A DNA stretch of 23,150 bases from Bacillus pseudomycoides DSM 12442 (GCF_000161455.1 NZ_CM000745.1:5741101-5764250); one strand, 5' to 3'. Positions 14,414-22,390 are shown, numbered from the stretch's first letter. Numbers and translations are program-made. Notes: generated by a model from the letters alone, not told the origin.

Positions 14414-14704
14414 CATATTGAGCAAAGGGAAATTATTGAGCGGAAGTATTTAAAGAGTGAAGTAATGAGCGATAAGGTGATAAAGGCTCAAATGATGTTA
14501 GCTAATGATTGGTATTATTATCAGAAAAAGAATGCGGTTATGGCAATTGCGATAGCATTACGGATTATTGAAAAAATGTATCAGTCATTTCAAAAACAAA
14601 TGATGATATTAAGGTATGTGTCAAAGTTCTATAATGAAAATAAAAATGAAATCGAACGTTCAAGAGAATCTGTATTAAAATTTACAAAAAGAAATGTAGA
14701 TTAA
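14405..14704 (+). CDS. ArpU-like phage regulator fragment, probably 5'-truncated
   Basis: The frame encodes H-I-E-Q-R-E-I-I-E-R-K-Y-L followed by S-D-K-V-I-K-A-Q-M-M-L-A-N-D-W-Y-Y-Y-Q-K-K-N-A and A-I-A-L-R-I. This resembles the sigma-70 region 4-like C-terminal half of ArpU/RinA-type phage late regulators (E-R-x-I-I-x-x-R-Y-L, S-D, Y-Y-x-x-K-x-x-A). The frame opens only at the edge of an IS4-type end; the GTG at 14405 lies inside that end and has no good ribosome binding site, so the original N-terminus is probably lost. An in-frame ATG at 14465 could restart translation. The ~45-residue basic C-terminal extension is not recognised. It is likely a prophage remnant. Confidence 0.45.
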   Translation: MVPHIEQREIIERKYLKSEVMSDKVIKAQMMLANDWYYYQKKNAVMAIAIALRIIEKMYQSFQKQMMILRYVSKFYNENKNEIERSRESVLKFTKRNVD

Positions 14705-14869
14705 GTAAACTTACGGGAGTTTATTAGGCTGACAGGATGCGGATGTCATACAGGTTATCAGTAAATAACAATTTTTAATTTTGATGAGTATGTTGGCTTA
14801 TCAAAAAGTGATAAAATAGTTACCGCAATGGTAAAATTTTATAATGATAAAAAAGAAAGGGGAATCTCT

Positions 14870-15250
14870 ATGAAATTGCTACGTTCATTTCTCATTCTCA
14901 CTCTTGTTGTATTGTTAAGCGCATGCAATACAGTAACAAAAGTCACAAAGGTTCAAAAAAATGGCGAAACGACTTTAAAAATTGGCTCCCTGCAAGGGTA
15001 TCACGATGTGCAAACGATTAAAGCTGAAAAAGGAAATGTGGAAATTCCTTATGAGGCAGCCGTTGAAGAAGGTACGATTTTATTGCAAGTCACAAAAGAC
15101 GATAAGGTCATTTATGAAGAAGAAGTCACTTCTCCAAAAGAAGGTTTGCTTTCTTTTGAAGCGCCAAAATCCGGATCATATGATTTAATTGTACGCGTGA
15201 AGGGTGAAGAAGAGAAAGCGAAAGGAATTCAAATACATACGAAGCTATGA
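14870..15250 (+). CDS. Small lipoprotein of unknown function
   Basis: A 126-residue precursor with a lipoprotein signal peptide: M-K-L-L-R-S, a hydrophobic core, and the lipobox L-S-A-C with Cys19 as the lipidated residue. The mature part is charged and looks like a small beta-rich domain (repeated V/I-x-V and E-E-G-T-I-L-L-Q-V-T-K-D-D patterns). An upstream in-frame ATG at 14828 is less likely: the AAAGGGGA at 14856-14863 sits six bases before ATG 14870, and only that start gives a proper signal peptide. It is followed three bases later by a strong terminator. Function unknown. Confidence 0.8.
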   Translation: MKLLRSFLILTLVVLLSACNTVTKVTKVQKNGETTLKIGSLQGYHDVQTIKAEKGNVEIPYEAAVEEGTILLQVTKDDKVIYEEEVTSPKEGLLSFEAPKSGSYDLIVRVKGEEEKAKGIQIHTKL

Positions 15251-15252
15251 AA

Positions 15253-15285
15253 AAACGGCAAGCGGAGTGTACCCGCTTGCCGTTT
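15253..15285 (+). terminator. Terminator of the lipoprotein gene
   Basis: AAACGGCAAGCGG (15253-15265) and CCGCTTGCCGTTT (15273-15285) form a perfect 13-bp GC-rich stem with a seven-base loop, directly after the stop codon. IS6 sequence starts right behind it. Confidence 0.85.
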
Positions 15286-15499
15286 CGCTCGTTCCTTAGG
15301 ATTTCAAAGTCTTCGTCATGCCTCACGTACGATAAAAGGGATAGAAACGCTTCATGCCATATACGTCAAAAAGACGAAGTCTTCAATCAGACTCCGTCTT
15401 TTTGACGTATAACGAATTACAGAATTTATTATCGGTTTCATAAAATTTGACCACAATCTTCCCATATCTCTATGTGTAAAAAAACTTTGCAACAGACCC
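15286..15499 (+). mobile_element. IS6-family 3' remnant containing a near-perfect palindrome
   Basis: The stretch encodes R-S-L-G-F-Q-S-L-R-H-A-S-R-T-I-K-G-I-E-T, the conserved C-terminus of the transposase type also found at 22457, then a frameshift. It ends in AACTTTGCAACAGACCC (15483-15499), a terminal inverted repeat. ATACGTCAAAAAGACG (15361-15376) and CGTCTTTTTGACGTAT (15395-15410) are perfect inverted copies, with extra AGTCT/AGACT pairing inside. The corresponding part of the copy at 19964 is only a rough palindrome. Confidence 0.75.
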
Positions 15500-15549
15500 A
15501 ATAAAATTATCAAACTTTTTTATAAAGAAATGAATCGAGTACATTAAAT

Positions 15550-15590
15550 AAGAGCATGTTTTGATCAATCTTTTTTCAAAACATGCTCTT
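15550..15590 (+). terminator. Orphan hairpin terminator
   Basis: AAGAGCATGTTTTG (15550-15563) and CAAAACATGCTCTT (15577-15590) form a perfect 14-bp stem. A TTTTTT run is in the loop and a T-rich tail follows. It lies between the IS6 relic and the nucleotidase cassette, with no gene directly upstream. Confidence 0.55.
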
Positions 15591-15653
15591 TAGATTTGTC
15601 TTTATATCAAGGTTATTAGTAATAATTTAATCCAACTTTATTTTAAAGCTACA

Positions 15654-15689
15654 AGTATATCCAAGTTTAAGAGATTTTTTTGCACCAGA
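15654..15689 (-). repeat. 36-bp inverted repeat, left copy (IS6 end)
   Basis: This 36-base stretch ends TTTTTTTGCACCAGA and is the reverse complement of 17755-17790 with a single mismatch. The right copy is the 5' end of an IS6-family element, so the left one is a stub of a second element facing the other way. It begins seven bases after the nucleotidase stop codon. Confidence 0.85.
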
Positions 15690-15695
15690 TTTTTC

Positions 15696-17648
15696 TTATA
15701 TTTTTTTAATAATCCTATTAAGTTTTTTGTAAAATTCACCTTTTGTTTTTACATGATTAAACTGATTCGGATTCATATTAGCTTTTTGAGAGAGTGCTAC
15801 AATCTCTTCTTTTGTAATTGAATCTTTAGTATTTATAGATGCTATATTTGTATATTTTCCATCTTCTGTTTTTGGAATTTCTAAAATTCCTTTATTTACA
15901 AGATCCACTACAGCCTTATGCTCTGAAGAATGTGTATCTACACCGGTAATTTTCCAATTATGCATAACTTTTGGCGTGTATACACCATTCTTTACCTCTT
16001 TTAAATATGTAATAGCAAGGTTACGAATGGTTCCACCTGTTTCTCCGAATGCATTCTCTTGTTTAGATGACCAAATTTGTTCAAACTTACGTCCCTCTAA
16101 AGCTCCCCCTTTTGCCTGAAGAGCCTCCATTCTATATGCATTCATTCCCAGCGTCATAACATCGCTCATTTTGATTGGTTTATTTGTACGAATAGATCGT
16201 AAATTTGTAATTCTACTTCCATATGGTTTTGTTAAGTCAATTTCGTATTTTACGCCTCCAAAGAAATCGTTCGTACTGTATTTAGACGCACGGCGGGTTT
16301 TATCAAAGCTAACTGTTACATCTCCGGCACGAGATGAGTTAAAATACCCTGCCGCCCATTCCATGTAGTCTTTTAAATCTTTCCCAGTTATCTTATATAC
16401 TGTAATTTCTCCCAAAGCATATTGGTAATTATATGCAATATCTTTCTTCTTAATAGGACCTACATCCAAACGGGCATAATCGTTATCAATTTGATGGGCT
16501 ACTACATCTGCTTTGCTGTAATAGAGCATGACTTCATGAAAAAAATCTGATAAAGATGTCTCTTGAATTTGCACACTTGGAATACCCTTTATTTCATTTT
16601 CAGGAACAAGACTTCTACCCTTTAATTGAGCGACTACAACATTTGCATCTCCTCTCGCATACTCGTGAAAAGGTGTTAGTGTTGCTTCAAGTGTAGGATC
16701 AGATAATACCGTTGTTCCATCAGCATTTTTTACAGGTAAAGCGGTAGCTGTTTTATCTTTTAAAACCAGCCTCCCATCTTGCTTTGTAAAAGTAAGGTCA
16801 ATACGTGAGATATGCGTTCCATATTTATCTGGTTCTGTAATAATAACACCATTTACAACTTCTTTTTTAACAAGTTTATGCATATGAGCTGCAAAAATAG
16901 CGCTTATTTCCGGACAAGCATTCGCAATATCTTGAACCCCAGTACCAGGGATTCCATTCTCATTTTCTAGTCCCATATGCATAAGCCCTACCATTACATC
17001 TACTTTACCTTCTAATTCTTTAATTACCTTTTTTGTCTCTTCTACTGGATTTTTCACTACTAAACCAGCCAAATGATCTGTCCCTTTTTCAAAATCACTA
17101 ATCATTGGTGTATTCATGCCAATAATCCCAACTTTAATTCCACCTTTTTCAACAATCGTATATGCAGGAAGAAAACGCTCTCCATTCTCCTTATAAATAT
17201 TTCCTGCTAACGTCTTTCCCTTATATTGCTCACTAACTTTTTTCAATGTATCTAATCCAAAGTTGAATTCATGATTTCCAAATGCCCAAGCATCATATCC
17301 CATTGCGTTCATCGCTACCATCATTGGAGATTGTGGCTTATCATTGAATAATTCTACTGAGTTTCCTTGAATTGTATCCCCGGCATCTAATAATATGGTA
17401 TTTGGATTTTCTTGACGTACCTTCTTTATAACCGTATAAAGCTGCGTTAAACTTCCACTCATATTTGCACCATCAAGCGCATAATCCCAAGGCATAAATC
17501 TACCATGAATATCTGCAGTACCCAATAATGTAATATTAACATCAGATTCCTCAGCTTTAGAGATAGCTGGTTTGACTGTTACTGCTGTTCCAAGAAGTAT
17601 AAGAATAACAAAATAACATACATAGTTCTTCCATTTCATTTTTGGCAT
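15696..17648 (-). CDS. Secreted 5'-nucleotidase / metallophosphatase
   Basis: A 650-residue exported enzyme of the UshA/YfkN type, which dephosphorylates extracellular nucleotides. A signal peptide (M-P-K-M-K-W-K-N then a hydrophobic core, likely cut after A-I-S-K-A) precedes the metallophosphatase domain with T-A-D-I-H-G (44-49), L-D-A-G-D-T-I-Q-G (87-95), G-N-H-E (124-127), G-L-M-H (221-224) and A-A-H-M-H (253-257, instead of the usual G-H-T-H). A 5'-nucleotidase C-terminal domain follows (~330-560). The last ~80 residues contain a weak SLH-like pattern (V-N-K-G-I-L-E-I-P, then S-I-T-K-E-E-I-V-A-L), but I see no LPXTG. AAGGGGAGAA precedes the ATG. No terminator follows; an IS6 end starts seven bases after the stop. 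Confidence 0.9.
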   Translation of the reverse strand: MPKMKWKNYVCYFVILILLGTAVTVKPAISKAEESDVNITLLGTADIHGRFMPWDYALDGANMSGSLTQLYTVIKKVRQENPNTILLDAGDTIQGNSVELFNDKPQSPMMVAMNAMGYDAWAFGNHEFNFGLDTLKKVSEQYKGKTLAGNIYKENGERFLPAYTIVEKGGIKVGIIGMNTPMISDFEKGTDHLAGLVVKNPVEETKKVIKELEGKVDVMVGLMHMGLENENGIPGTGVQDIANACPEISAIFAAHMHKLVKKEVVNGVIITEPDKYGTHISRIDLTFTKQDGRLVLKDKTATALPVKNADGTTVLSDPTLEATLTPFHEYARGDANVVVAQLKGRSLVPENEIKGIPSVQIQETSLSDFFHEVMLYYSKADVVAHQIDNDYARLDVGPIKKKDIAYNYQYALGEITVYKITGKDLKDYMEWAAGYFNSSRAGDVTVSFDKTRRASKYSTNDFFGGVKYEIDLTKPYGSRITNLRSIRTNKPIKMSDVMTLGMNAYRMEALQAKGGALEGRKFEQIWSSKQENAFGETGGTIRNLAITYLKEVKNGVYTPKVMHNWKITGVDTHSSEHKAVVDLVNKGILEIPKTEDGKYTNIASINTKDSITKEEIVALSQKANMNPNQFNHVKTKGEFYKKLNRIIKKI

Positions 17649-17702
17649 AATAACAATATTTCTCCCCTTTTTGTATTGTCATAAAGTTGCTTGAACTTTA
17701 AA

Positions 17703-17731
17703 AATGTAACTTATTATTTGGAAAACTTCAA
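17703..17731 (-). promoter_or_regulatory. Possible promoter of the nucleotidase gene
   Basis: On the minus strand TTGAAG (17731-17726), a 17-base spacer and TACATT (17708-17703), 54 bases before the start codon. Both boxes are imperfect matches to the sigma-A consensus. Confidence 0.35.
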
Positions 17732-17752
17732 CTATAAAAGATAATTTTGGAG

Positions 17753-18303
17753 GTTCTGGTGCAAAAAAATCTTTTAAACTTGGATATACTGATATTACTA
17801 CTCTAGAAAAGGTGTGTGATCAGTATGGAAAAGGAAAATTTGTTCAAATGGAAGCATTATCAGCCGGAACTCATCTTATTAACAGTAAGGTGGTACCTAC
17901 GGTACAATTTGAGCTTTCGTAACCTGGTGGAAATGATGGAGGAAAGAGGCTTATCAATTGCTCACACAACGATTATGCGCTGGGTTCATCAATATGGGCC
18001 TCAATTAGAAGAGAAAGTACGATATCACCTTAAATCAATAAATGACTCATGGAGAGTCGATGAAACCTATATTAAAGTAAAAGGACAATGGTGTTATTTA
18101 TATCGTGCCATTGACAAAGAGGGGCAAACGCTTGATATTCAACTGCGTAAAAAGAGAGAGACACAAGCGGCATATGCTTTTATGAAAAGACTGGTTCGAA
18201 CTTATGGAGAACCAACGGTTCTGACTACAGATAAGGCTCCTTCTTTAATTTACGCATTTAAAAAATTACAGAGGATAGACTTTTACAAAAATACCTTTCA
18301 TCA
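17753..18303 (+). mobile_element. IS6-family (IS240-like) element, 3'-truncated
   Basis: GTTCTGGTGCAAA at 17754-17766 is the left terminal repeat. The upstream region and transposase follow, and homology to other copies stops in T-F-H (about 18303), where unrelated sequence begins. The right end is missing. Its left end is the right-hand copy of the 36-bp inverted repeat around the nucleotidase gene. Confidence 0.8.
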
Positions 18304-18373
18304 AAATGAACCATTTTGTTTGAATTTTCGGAAAAAATATCGTAAAAATGTTGATGATGTGGTAAGATTATAG
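17825..18373 (+). pseudogene. Truncated IS6-family transposase fused to foreign tail
   Basis: Starting at ATG 17825 (AAAGGTG upstream; an in-frame GTG at 17816 is less well placed), the frame gives a DDE transposase N-terminal part. The helix-turn-helix region is M-E-E-R-G-L-S-I-A-H-T-T-I-M-R-W-V-H, the first catalytic Asp is in W-R-V-D-E-T-Y, and the second is in L-T-T-D-K-A-P. After K-N-T-F-H the normal continuation with the catalytic Glu (as in N-N-I-I-E-Q-D-H-R of the copy at 22457) is replaced by Q-N-E-P-F-C-L-N-F-R and about 15 more residues. Without that Glu the protein cannot catalyse transposition. The tail may be the end of another gene into which the IS was joined. Confidence 0.8.
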
Positions 18374-18384
18374 ATGAAAAAGAG

Positions 18385-18414
18385 TATGAATTCACGTTGT
18401 AGCGTGAATTCATA
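18385..18414 (+). terminator. Perfect hairpin after the truncated transposase
   Basis: TATGAATTCACG (18385-18396), loop TTGTAG, CGTGAATTCATA (18403-18414). The 12-bp stem is perfect but no T-run follows. It sits directly against the next hairpin. Confidence 0.4.
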
Positions 18415-18453
18415 AGAAAGAAGCCAATTTGTATAGGAATTGGCTTCTTTCTT
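18414..18453 (+). terminator. Strong terminator
   Basis: AAGAAAGAAGCCAATT (18414-18429) pairs perfectly with AATTGGCTTCTTTCTT (18438-18453), a 16-bp stem with an eight-base loop and T-rich right arm. It probably belonged to the gene whose tail is fused to the truncated transposase. Confidence 0.7.
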
Positions 18454-18803
18454 AAGTTCGAATAAAAACAGAATTGTCTTTAAATCTTTATTAGGGGAAA
18501 GTTTTAAAGAAGAATTCAGCTTGGTTATAGTTTTACATAATTGTTAGATAAAGTAAATTGATATTTTTCGAGCTGAATATTCAGAACATTAATTCGAAGT
18601 ATATCCATCTACAAATAAGTAATTGATGAGTTTTATAAAAGTCAGGAAAGAGAAAACTGATGCGTTGCAATTTCTTTCATTCATCCATTAATGGAATGAA
18701 TGAAAGAGCCGAGATTATTTACATTGGATAAGACTTCAGACAACATATGGTTACACTCTTCTTGCACACATTCTCTCTTGAACCATTCCGTTGTCTTCCC
18801 CTA
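18454..18803. other. Gene-free stretch with one hairpin
   Basis: No gene is supported. CTTTCATTCAT (18674-18684) pairs with ATGAATGAAAG (18696-18706), and CCATT/AATGG extend the stem with one bulged base. No T-run follows. It lies about 100 bases after the stop codon of the minus-strand gene ending at 18804 and may be that gene's 3' hairpin. Confidence 0.45.
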
Positions 18804-19868
18804 CTATTTTAACTTCAACACTGCGTTAACCGGGTTATGATCACTGTTTTCAAACTTCAAATCATGCCCTTGTACGCTCACAATCTCCACATTTGGAGAC
18901 ACTAAAAATCCATCGATAATCGTAACAAAGTTCTCATCTTCGACATAGCTCTTTACATTATCACGAACTGTCCAAACAGTATCATCAACAGCCCACTGGA
19001 ATCCACCATCAGTGAAATCTTCTGGCAGCTGTACTAACCACTCTGGCCATTCTTCTTTAAACTTTGGATCTTTTAACTGCACATCAGATAATAGCTGATT
19101 CCAGTCTCCGCCAAGCACGAGATAATCGCCATTTTTATAATGCTTATTCATATACTCTTTCAAAAACTCAACTTGTTGCTTTCGAATGTTTCCGCCCTTA
19201 TCATATGCAGATAAATGAACATTCACCATTCGTAAATATTTCCCGTTATCAACTGGAACCTTCTGCTCAACAATCGCTCGATCTAATTCGAATAATTGAC
19301 GAAGCCACATTTCTCTTCCAGGAAGCTGATATCTCGTCACTTCTTCTACTTTATATTTTGAGAACGAACCAAGTCCACTGTTCGTATATCCGTGCGGCTT
19401 CTTAATTGGCACCGGCACCCACTGCGCATTAAAGTTATAACCAAACGTAGACGCATGATCTTTCAGCCCATCTTGAAACGCCTTATACTGATTCACATCA
19501 AATGAACGAAGTGACTTCTCATCCATCTCTTGCACTAAAATAAAATCAGAATCTTCCTTTTGTAAGAAAGACAGCATATTGCTGATATTCTTTTCTGTTT
19601 GCTCTTTACTACTAGAGCGCGAACCCGTCCCTCCGTCTAAGAAGAAATCTTGATCCTTATCTAAACCGCCGTAGCCAATATTAAACGTTGTCGCCTTAAA
19701 CTCTTCCCCAACCTTAAGAATGCGCTCGTTATTATTTGCCACTTTCAACTTCTCAACATCCTTATGCTTCACATCCGTAATTACCACATACGTAATAAAC
19801 GCCGCGAAAGCACCAAATATTGAGCCTGTACCCCATAATAAACCTTTCAATACCTTCTTCAAGCTCAT
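18804..19868 (-). CDS. Membrane-anchored endonuclease/exonuclease/phosphatase-fold protein
   Basis: A 354-residue protein of the EEP superfamily (DNase I, sphingomyelinase and inositol phosphatase relatives), metal-dependent phosphodiesterases or phosphatases. A single N-terminal membrane segment (about residues 8-31) would hold the domain on the outer face. Catalytic signatures are in order: T-T-F-N-I-G (60-65, Asn), V-Q-E-M-D (112-116, metal-binding Glu), V-N-V-H-L-S, G-G-D-W-N-Q (Asp/Asn) and S-D-H-N-P (342-346, catalytic His). A good AAGGGAG precedes the ATG. The substrate is not evident; the gene stands alone on this strand. Confidence 0.85.
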   Translation of the reverse strand: MSLKKVLKGLLWGTGSIFGAFAAFITYVVITDVKHKDVEKLKVANNNERILKVGEEFKATTFNIGYGGLDKDQDFFLDGGTGSRSSSKEQTEKNISNMLSFLQKEDSDFILVQEMDEKSLRSFDVNQYKAFQDGLKDHASTFGYNFNAQWVPVPIKKPHGYTNSGLGSFSKYKVEEVTRYQLPGREMWLRQLFELDRAIVEQKVPVDNGKYLRMVNVHLSAYDKGGNIRKQQVEFLKEYMNKHYKNGDYLVLGGDWNQLLSDVQLKDPKFKEEWPEWLVQLPEDFTDGGFQWAVDDTVWTVRDNVKSYVEDENFVTIIDGFLVSPNVEIVSVQGHDLKFENSDHNPVNAVLKLK

Positions 19869-19963
19869 GACTCCCTTATTCTCTTTATATAGTTTGCATA
19901 CGTGGTTATTTTAACATGTTCTAGACGTAAACATAAAGTAACTCTAAAATATACAATAAAAGT

Positions 19964-20188
19964 GGTTCTGTAGCAAAGTTTTCGAAATTCAAGTACACTT
20001 TGGAAAAAGATGACGTCACAATAAAAGGCATTGAAACCATTCATGCCCTATACAAACAAAGGCGAACTCTTCAAATAGGCTCCGCCTTTTCGGTGTATAA
20101 CGAATTACAGGAATTATTAATGGTTGCATAACCATTTAACAATGCAATCCTAGATTCTCTATGTTTTGGATAACTTTGCAACAGAACC
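19964..20188 (+). mobile_element. 225-bp internally deleted IS6 element (MITE-like)
   Basis: GGTTCTGTAGCAAAGTTTTC at the left and AACTTTGCAACAGAACC at the right are complete terminal inverted repeats. Between them only the start of the leader and the end of tnpA survive, encoding T-I-K-G-I-E-T-I-H-A-L-Y-K-Q-R-R and ending L-L-M-V-A-stop. The flanking 8-mers differ (ATAAAAGT and AATTACTT), so no target duplication is visible. Confidence 0.8.
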
Positions 20189-20309
20189 AATTACTTTATA
20201 TTCGCTTAATTCCTGTTGTTTCTTTTTTATAAAAGAAGGAATTTTATCTTTTTTGTCTAATTATATCTAGGTTTGCAAAAAGGGATTCTACAACTTTGGA
20301 GGAATTATC

Positions 20310-20690
20310 ATGGTAAAATATATTTCAATTCTTGGTTCAACTGGCTCAATTGGTACGTCTGCATTAGATGTAGTCACTTCACATCCGGAACATTTTAAAA
20401 TTATTGGTTTAACAGCAAATCACAATATTGACCTTCTTGAAAAATAAATATATACATTTTACCCTCGAATTGTAAGCGTAAGTACAAAAGAATTAGCAGA
20501 TGCTCTTCGGAAGCGAATTCCTACAGATACAAAAGTCACATATGGAACAGATGGATTAATTGAAGTTGCAACTCACCCTGATTCTACTCTTGAAGCTCAT
20601 CATAGCATTGCAAAGCCAGATTTGGAAACAGTATTAGACGCCGATCATTGGGCTCGTGAATATGTAAACGAATTATTAATTAGAAAATGA
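20310..20690 (+). pseudogene. dxr: Deleted 1-deoxy-D-xylulose 5-phosphate reductoisomerase gene
   Basis: A TTGGAGGA ribosome binding site and ATG (20310) start a typical Dxr N-terminus, K-Y-I-S-I-L-G-S-T-G-S-I-G-T-S, with the NADPH-binding glycine motif. A stop codon (TAA) interrupts after L-L-E-K (20446). The frame continues with P-R-I-V-S-V-S-T-K-E-L-A-D-A-L and then jumps to the very end of Dxr (S-I-A-K-P-D-L-E-T-V-L-D-A-D-H-W-A-R-E-Y-V). More than half of the ~390-residue enzyme, including the metal and substrate site, is missing, so the gene is dead. The functional copy must lie elsewhere. Confidence 0.8.
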
Positions 20691-20907
20691 AAAAAGAGCT
20701 AGAACAGAACGCGTCTTTTTTAGCTCTCCATTTTACGTGTTCTTTTGTTTTAATACATTTACGTTCACGGAATTGTAAAGAAATGTATCTAAGATATCGC
20801 ATACAGAAGGATTTATAGTGAGTATTAGTTATGGTCACTGGGAAAGTTCTTTTTAATTAATATAAGCTATATATGGAATACAGAAACCTAAAAAATTGGA
20901 GGTAATT

Positions 20908-21480
20908 ATGAAAACTTTCATATATATGGTGAGACACGGAGATTCACCGAAATCTGGAAAAGAAAGAGCGAGAGGATTAACGGAAAAAGGAAAATTAGAA
21001 GTTCAACGAATAACAGATGTATTACAAGGTGAGGGAATTGACGTTGTTATCTCAAGTCCATACAATCGTTCAATTCTAACTGTTCAGCAATTAGCGAAGC
21101 AAATAGGACAAGAAGTTTTAGTATTTGAAGACTTAAAAGAGAGAATTTTTATTGCTGAAGAGGAACGAATGTCGGATAAAGAATTATTTCCTTTGATAAC
21201 AAAGTCATTCTTAGAACCCGAATTTGCTTTAACGGGAGGAGAGTCTAATGTCGACTGTCAGAAACGTGCTATAAAAGTCTTAAAAGAATTATTAAACACC
21301 TATCGAGGGCAGAAAGTAGTATTAGGCACTCATGGAGCTGTTATGACTTTGATGATGGGGTATTATGACAGTAAGTATGATTTGAATTTTTTACTACATA
21401 CATCAAAACCAGATATATACAGAATGGAATTCAATGGACAGGAATTGGTGGAGGTTAAAAGATTATGGGGAATTTCATAG
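20908..21480 (+). CDS. Histidine phosphatase family (phosphoglycerate mutase-like) protein
   Basis: A 190-residue phosphatase of the branch 1 histidine phosphatase superfamily. The phosphate-accepting histidine lies in M-V-R-H-G-D-S-P (R9-H10-G11) near the N-terminus, and the second catalytic histidine is in L-G-T-H-G-A-V. I-S-S-P-Y-N-R-S is the conserved family segment between them. I chose ATG 20908 because TTGGAGG (20896-20902) is its ribosome binding site; a TTG start at 20896 would lie inside that site. The substrate is unknown; relatives include broad-specificity phosphatases. It stands alone, with IS relics and the dxr pseudogene before it. Confidence 0.88.
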   Translation: MKTFIYMVRHGDSPKSGKERARGLTEKGKLEVQRITDVLQGEGIDVVISSPYNRSILTVQQLAKQIGQEVLVFEDLKERIFIAEEERMSDKELFPLITKSFLEPEFALTGGESNVDCQKRAIKVLKELLNTYRGQKVVLGTHGAVMTLMMGYYDSKYDLNFLLHTSKPDIYRMEFNGQELVEVKRLWGIS

Positions 21481-21668
21481 ATTGACTATATTCATCCATA
21501 GCGTCTCCCAATGACGTGTATTATAAACAATGGGGTTACTGCGGTAACTCTTTTTCTTATGGTACTAACGGGGGATTAAGTTCAACAATCTAAAAAATTC
21601 GGTTCCTTAGCGTACAAAATTCACGGTTTGTTCTTGCTATCCCGAGATGAAATGGGAGGGAATAGTTT

Positions 21669-22052
21669 TTGGGCAGGATACCTTTAAAGTTATTTTTTAA
21701 ATCAATCCTATTTTTTTTCTTAAGCGGTATTGTTGTTTATTCTATATTTCAGATTATTTTTGTCTGGAGTGTTTCGACAGGATTAGGGAGGGATGATATA
21801 GTCGGATTTTCTGATAATAAGTATGTAATTGGTCGTCCACCTGTTAGCTATAACTTATATAAAAAAGATAGTGGGGAAACTATATTAGATAATGTTATTG
21901 GTTATAAAAAGGGAAAAACTAAAAGCTATGTTCGGAATGAAATTGAATTTGTAGTGATAAATGAGATAAAGGGTAGCTATGAACTGTATAAAATAGAAAA
22001 GGCTTCAGAAAAGGATATAGAACGGCTGAAAGAAATGAAGAAATTAGAATAA
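21669..22052 (+). CDS. Small membrane-anchored protein of unknown function
   Basis: A 127-residue protein starting at TTG (21669) with GGGAGGG (21654-21660) eight bases upstream. Residues ~8-35 form one membrane segment (L-F-F-K-S-I-L-F-F-F-L-S-G-I-V-V-Y-S). The remaining ~90 residues are charged, rich in tyrosine and lysine, and probably beta-rich and extracytoplasmic. The C-terminus is a short charged helix (E-K-D-I-E-R-L-K-E-M-K-K-L-E). I do not recognise a family. It is not clearly linked to its neighbours. Confidence 0.65.
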   Translation: MGRIPLKLFFKSILFFFLSGIVVYSIFQIIFVWSVSTGLGRDDIVGFSDNKYVIGRPPVSYNLYKKDSGETILDNVIGYKKGKTKSYVRNEIEFVVINEIKGSYELYKIEKASEKDIERLKEMKKLE

Positions 22053-22174
22053 AAGAGACTATCTGAAAGGTAAAAATGCATACTTGTTATTGTTAAATCT
22101 AAAAAATGGTTTAGACTGATAACTGAGTTTTATTTCATGAAAAGAGTCATTATTAAAATAAAGTATTAGGGGTT

Positions 22175-22240
22175 CAGTCCCATGCCCATCAACTTAAGAA
22201 TTCAGAATTACCCCAAAATGAAAAACTGAGCTTTTTTGTT
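22175..22240 (+). repeat. IS4/IS231-type end, copy 4 (best preserved)
   Basis: CCCATGCCCATCAACTTAAG followed by AATTCAGAATTACCCCAAAATGAAAAAC. This is the clearest copy of the end motif repeated in this window. The next copy (22262) starts only about 20 bases further on, so two ends are stacked head to tail. Confidence 0.55.
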
Positions 22241-22261
22241 ACAGTTTAGTAGAAAATTTCG

Positions 22262-22359
22262 TTATGGGGGTACTATCAACCTAACAAGACAAAATACCCC
22301 CTAAAATGAAAAAGACGTTATTCTTTCTGAGAAATCATGGGAAAGGATAACGTCTTTTT
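22262..22359 (+). repeat. IS4/IS231-type end, copy 5, with hairpin
   Basis: GGGGGTACTATCAACCTAAC leads into CCCCCTAAAATGAAAAAGAC and a strong hairpin: AAAAAGACGTTATTCTTTC (22309-22327) with GAAAGGATAACGTCTTTTT (22341-22359), one mismatch. The hairpin could end transcription entering an element; only its left arm persists in copy 3. Confidence 0.5.
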
Positions 22360-22390
22360 ATCAATATGACGGTATCCTATATGAAAATTA

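Noticed and set aside
14828..14869. Upstream ATG for the lipoprotein
   Set aside because: It would put a charged 14-residue extension before the signal peptide, and the ribosome binding site serves ATG 14870.
19064..19405. Plus-strand 113-residue frame inside the endonuclease/exonuclease/phosphatase-fold gene
   Set aside because: It is antisense to a well-supported conserved gene, has no ribosome binding site and no recognisable motif.
20896..20907. TTG start for the histidine phosphatase
   Set aside because: The TTG lies within the TTGGAGG ribosome binding site of the ATG at 20908, and the family start M-K-T-F-I-Y-M-V-R-H-G fits the later start.
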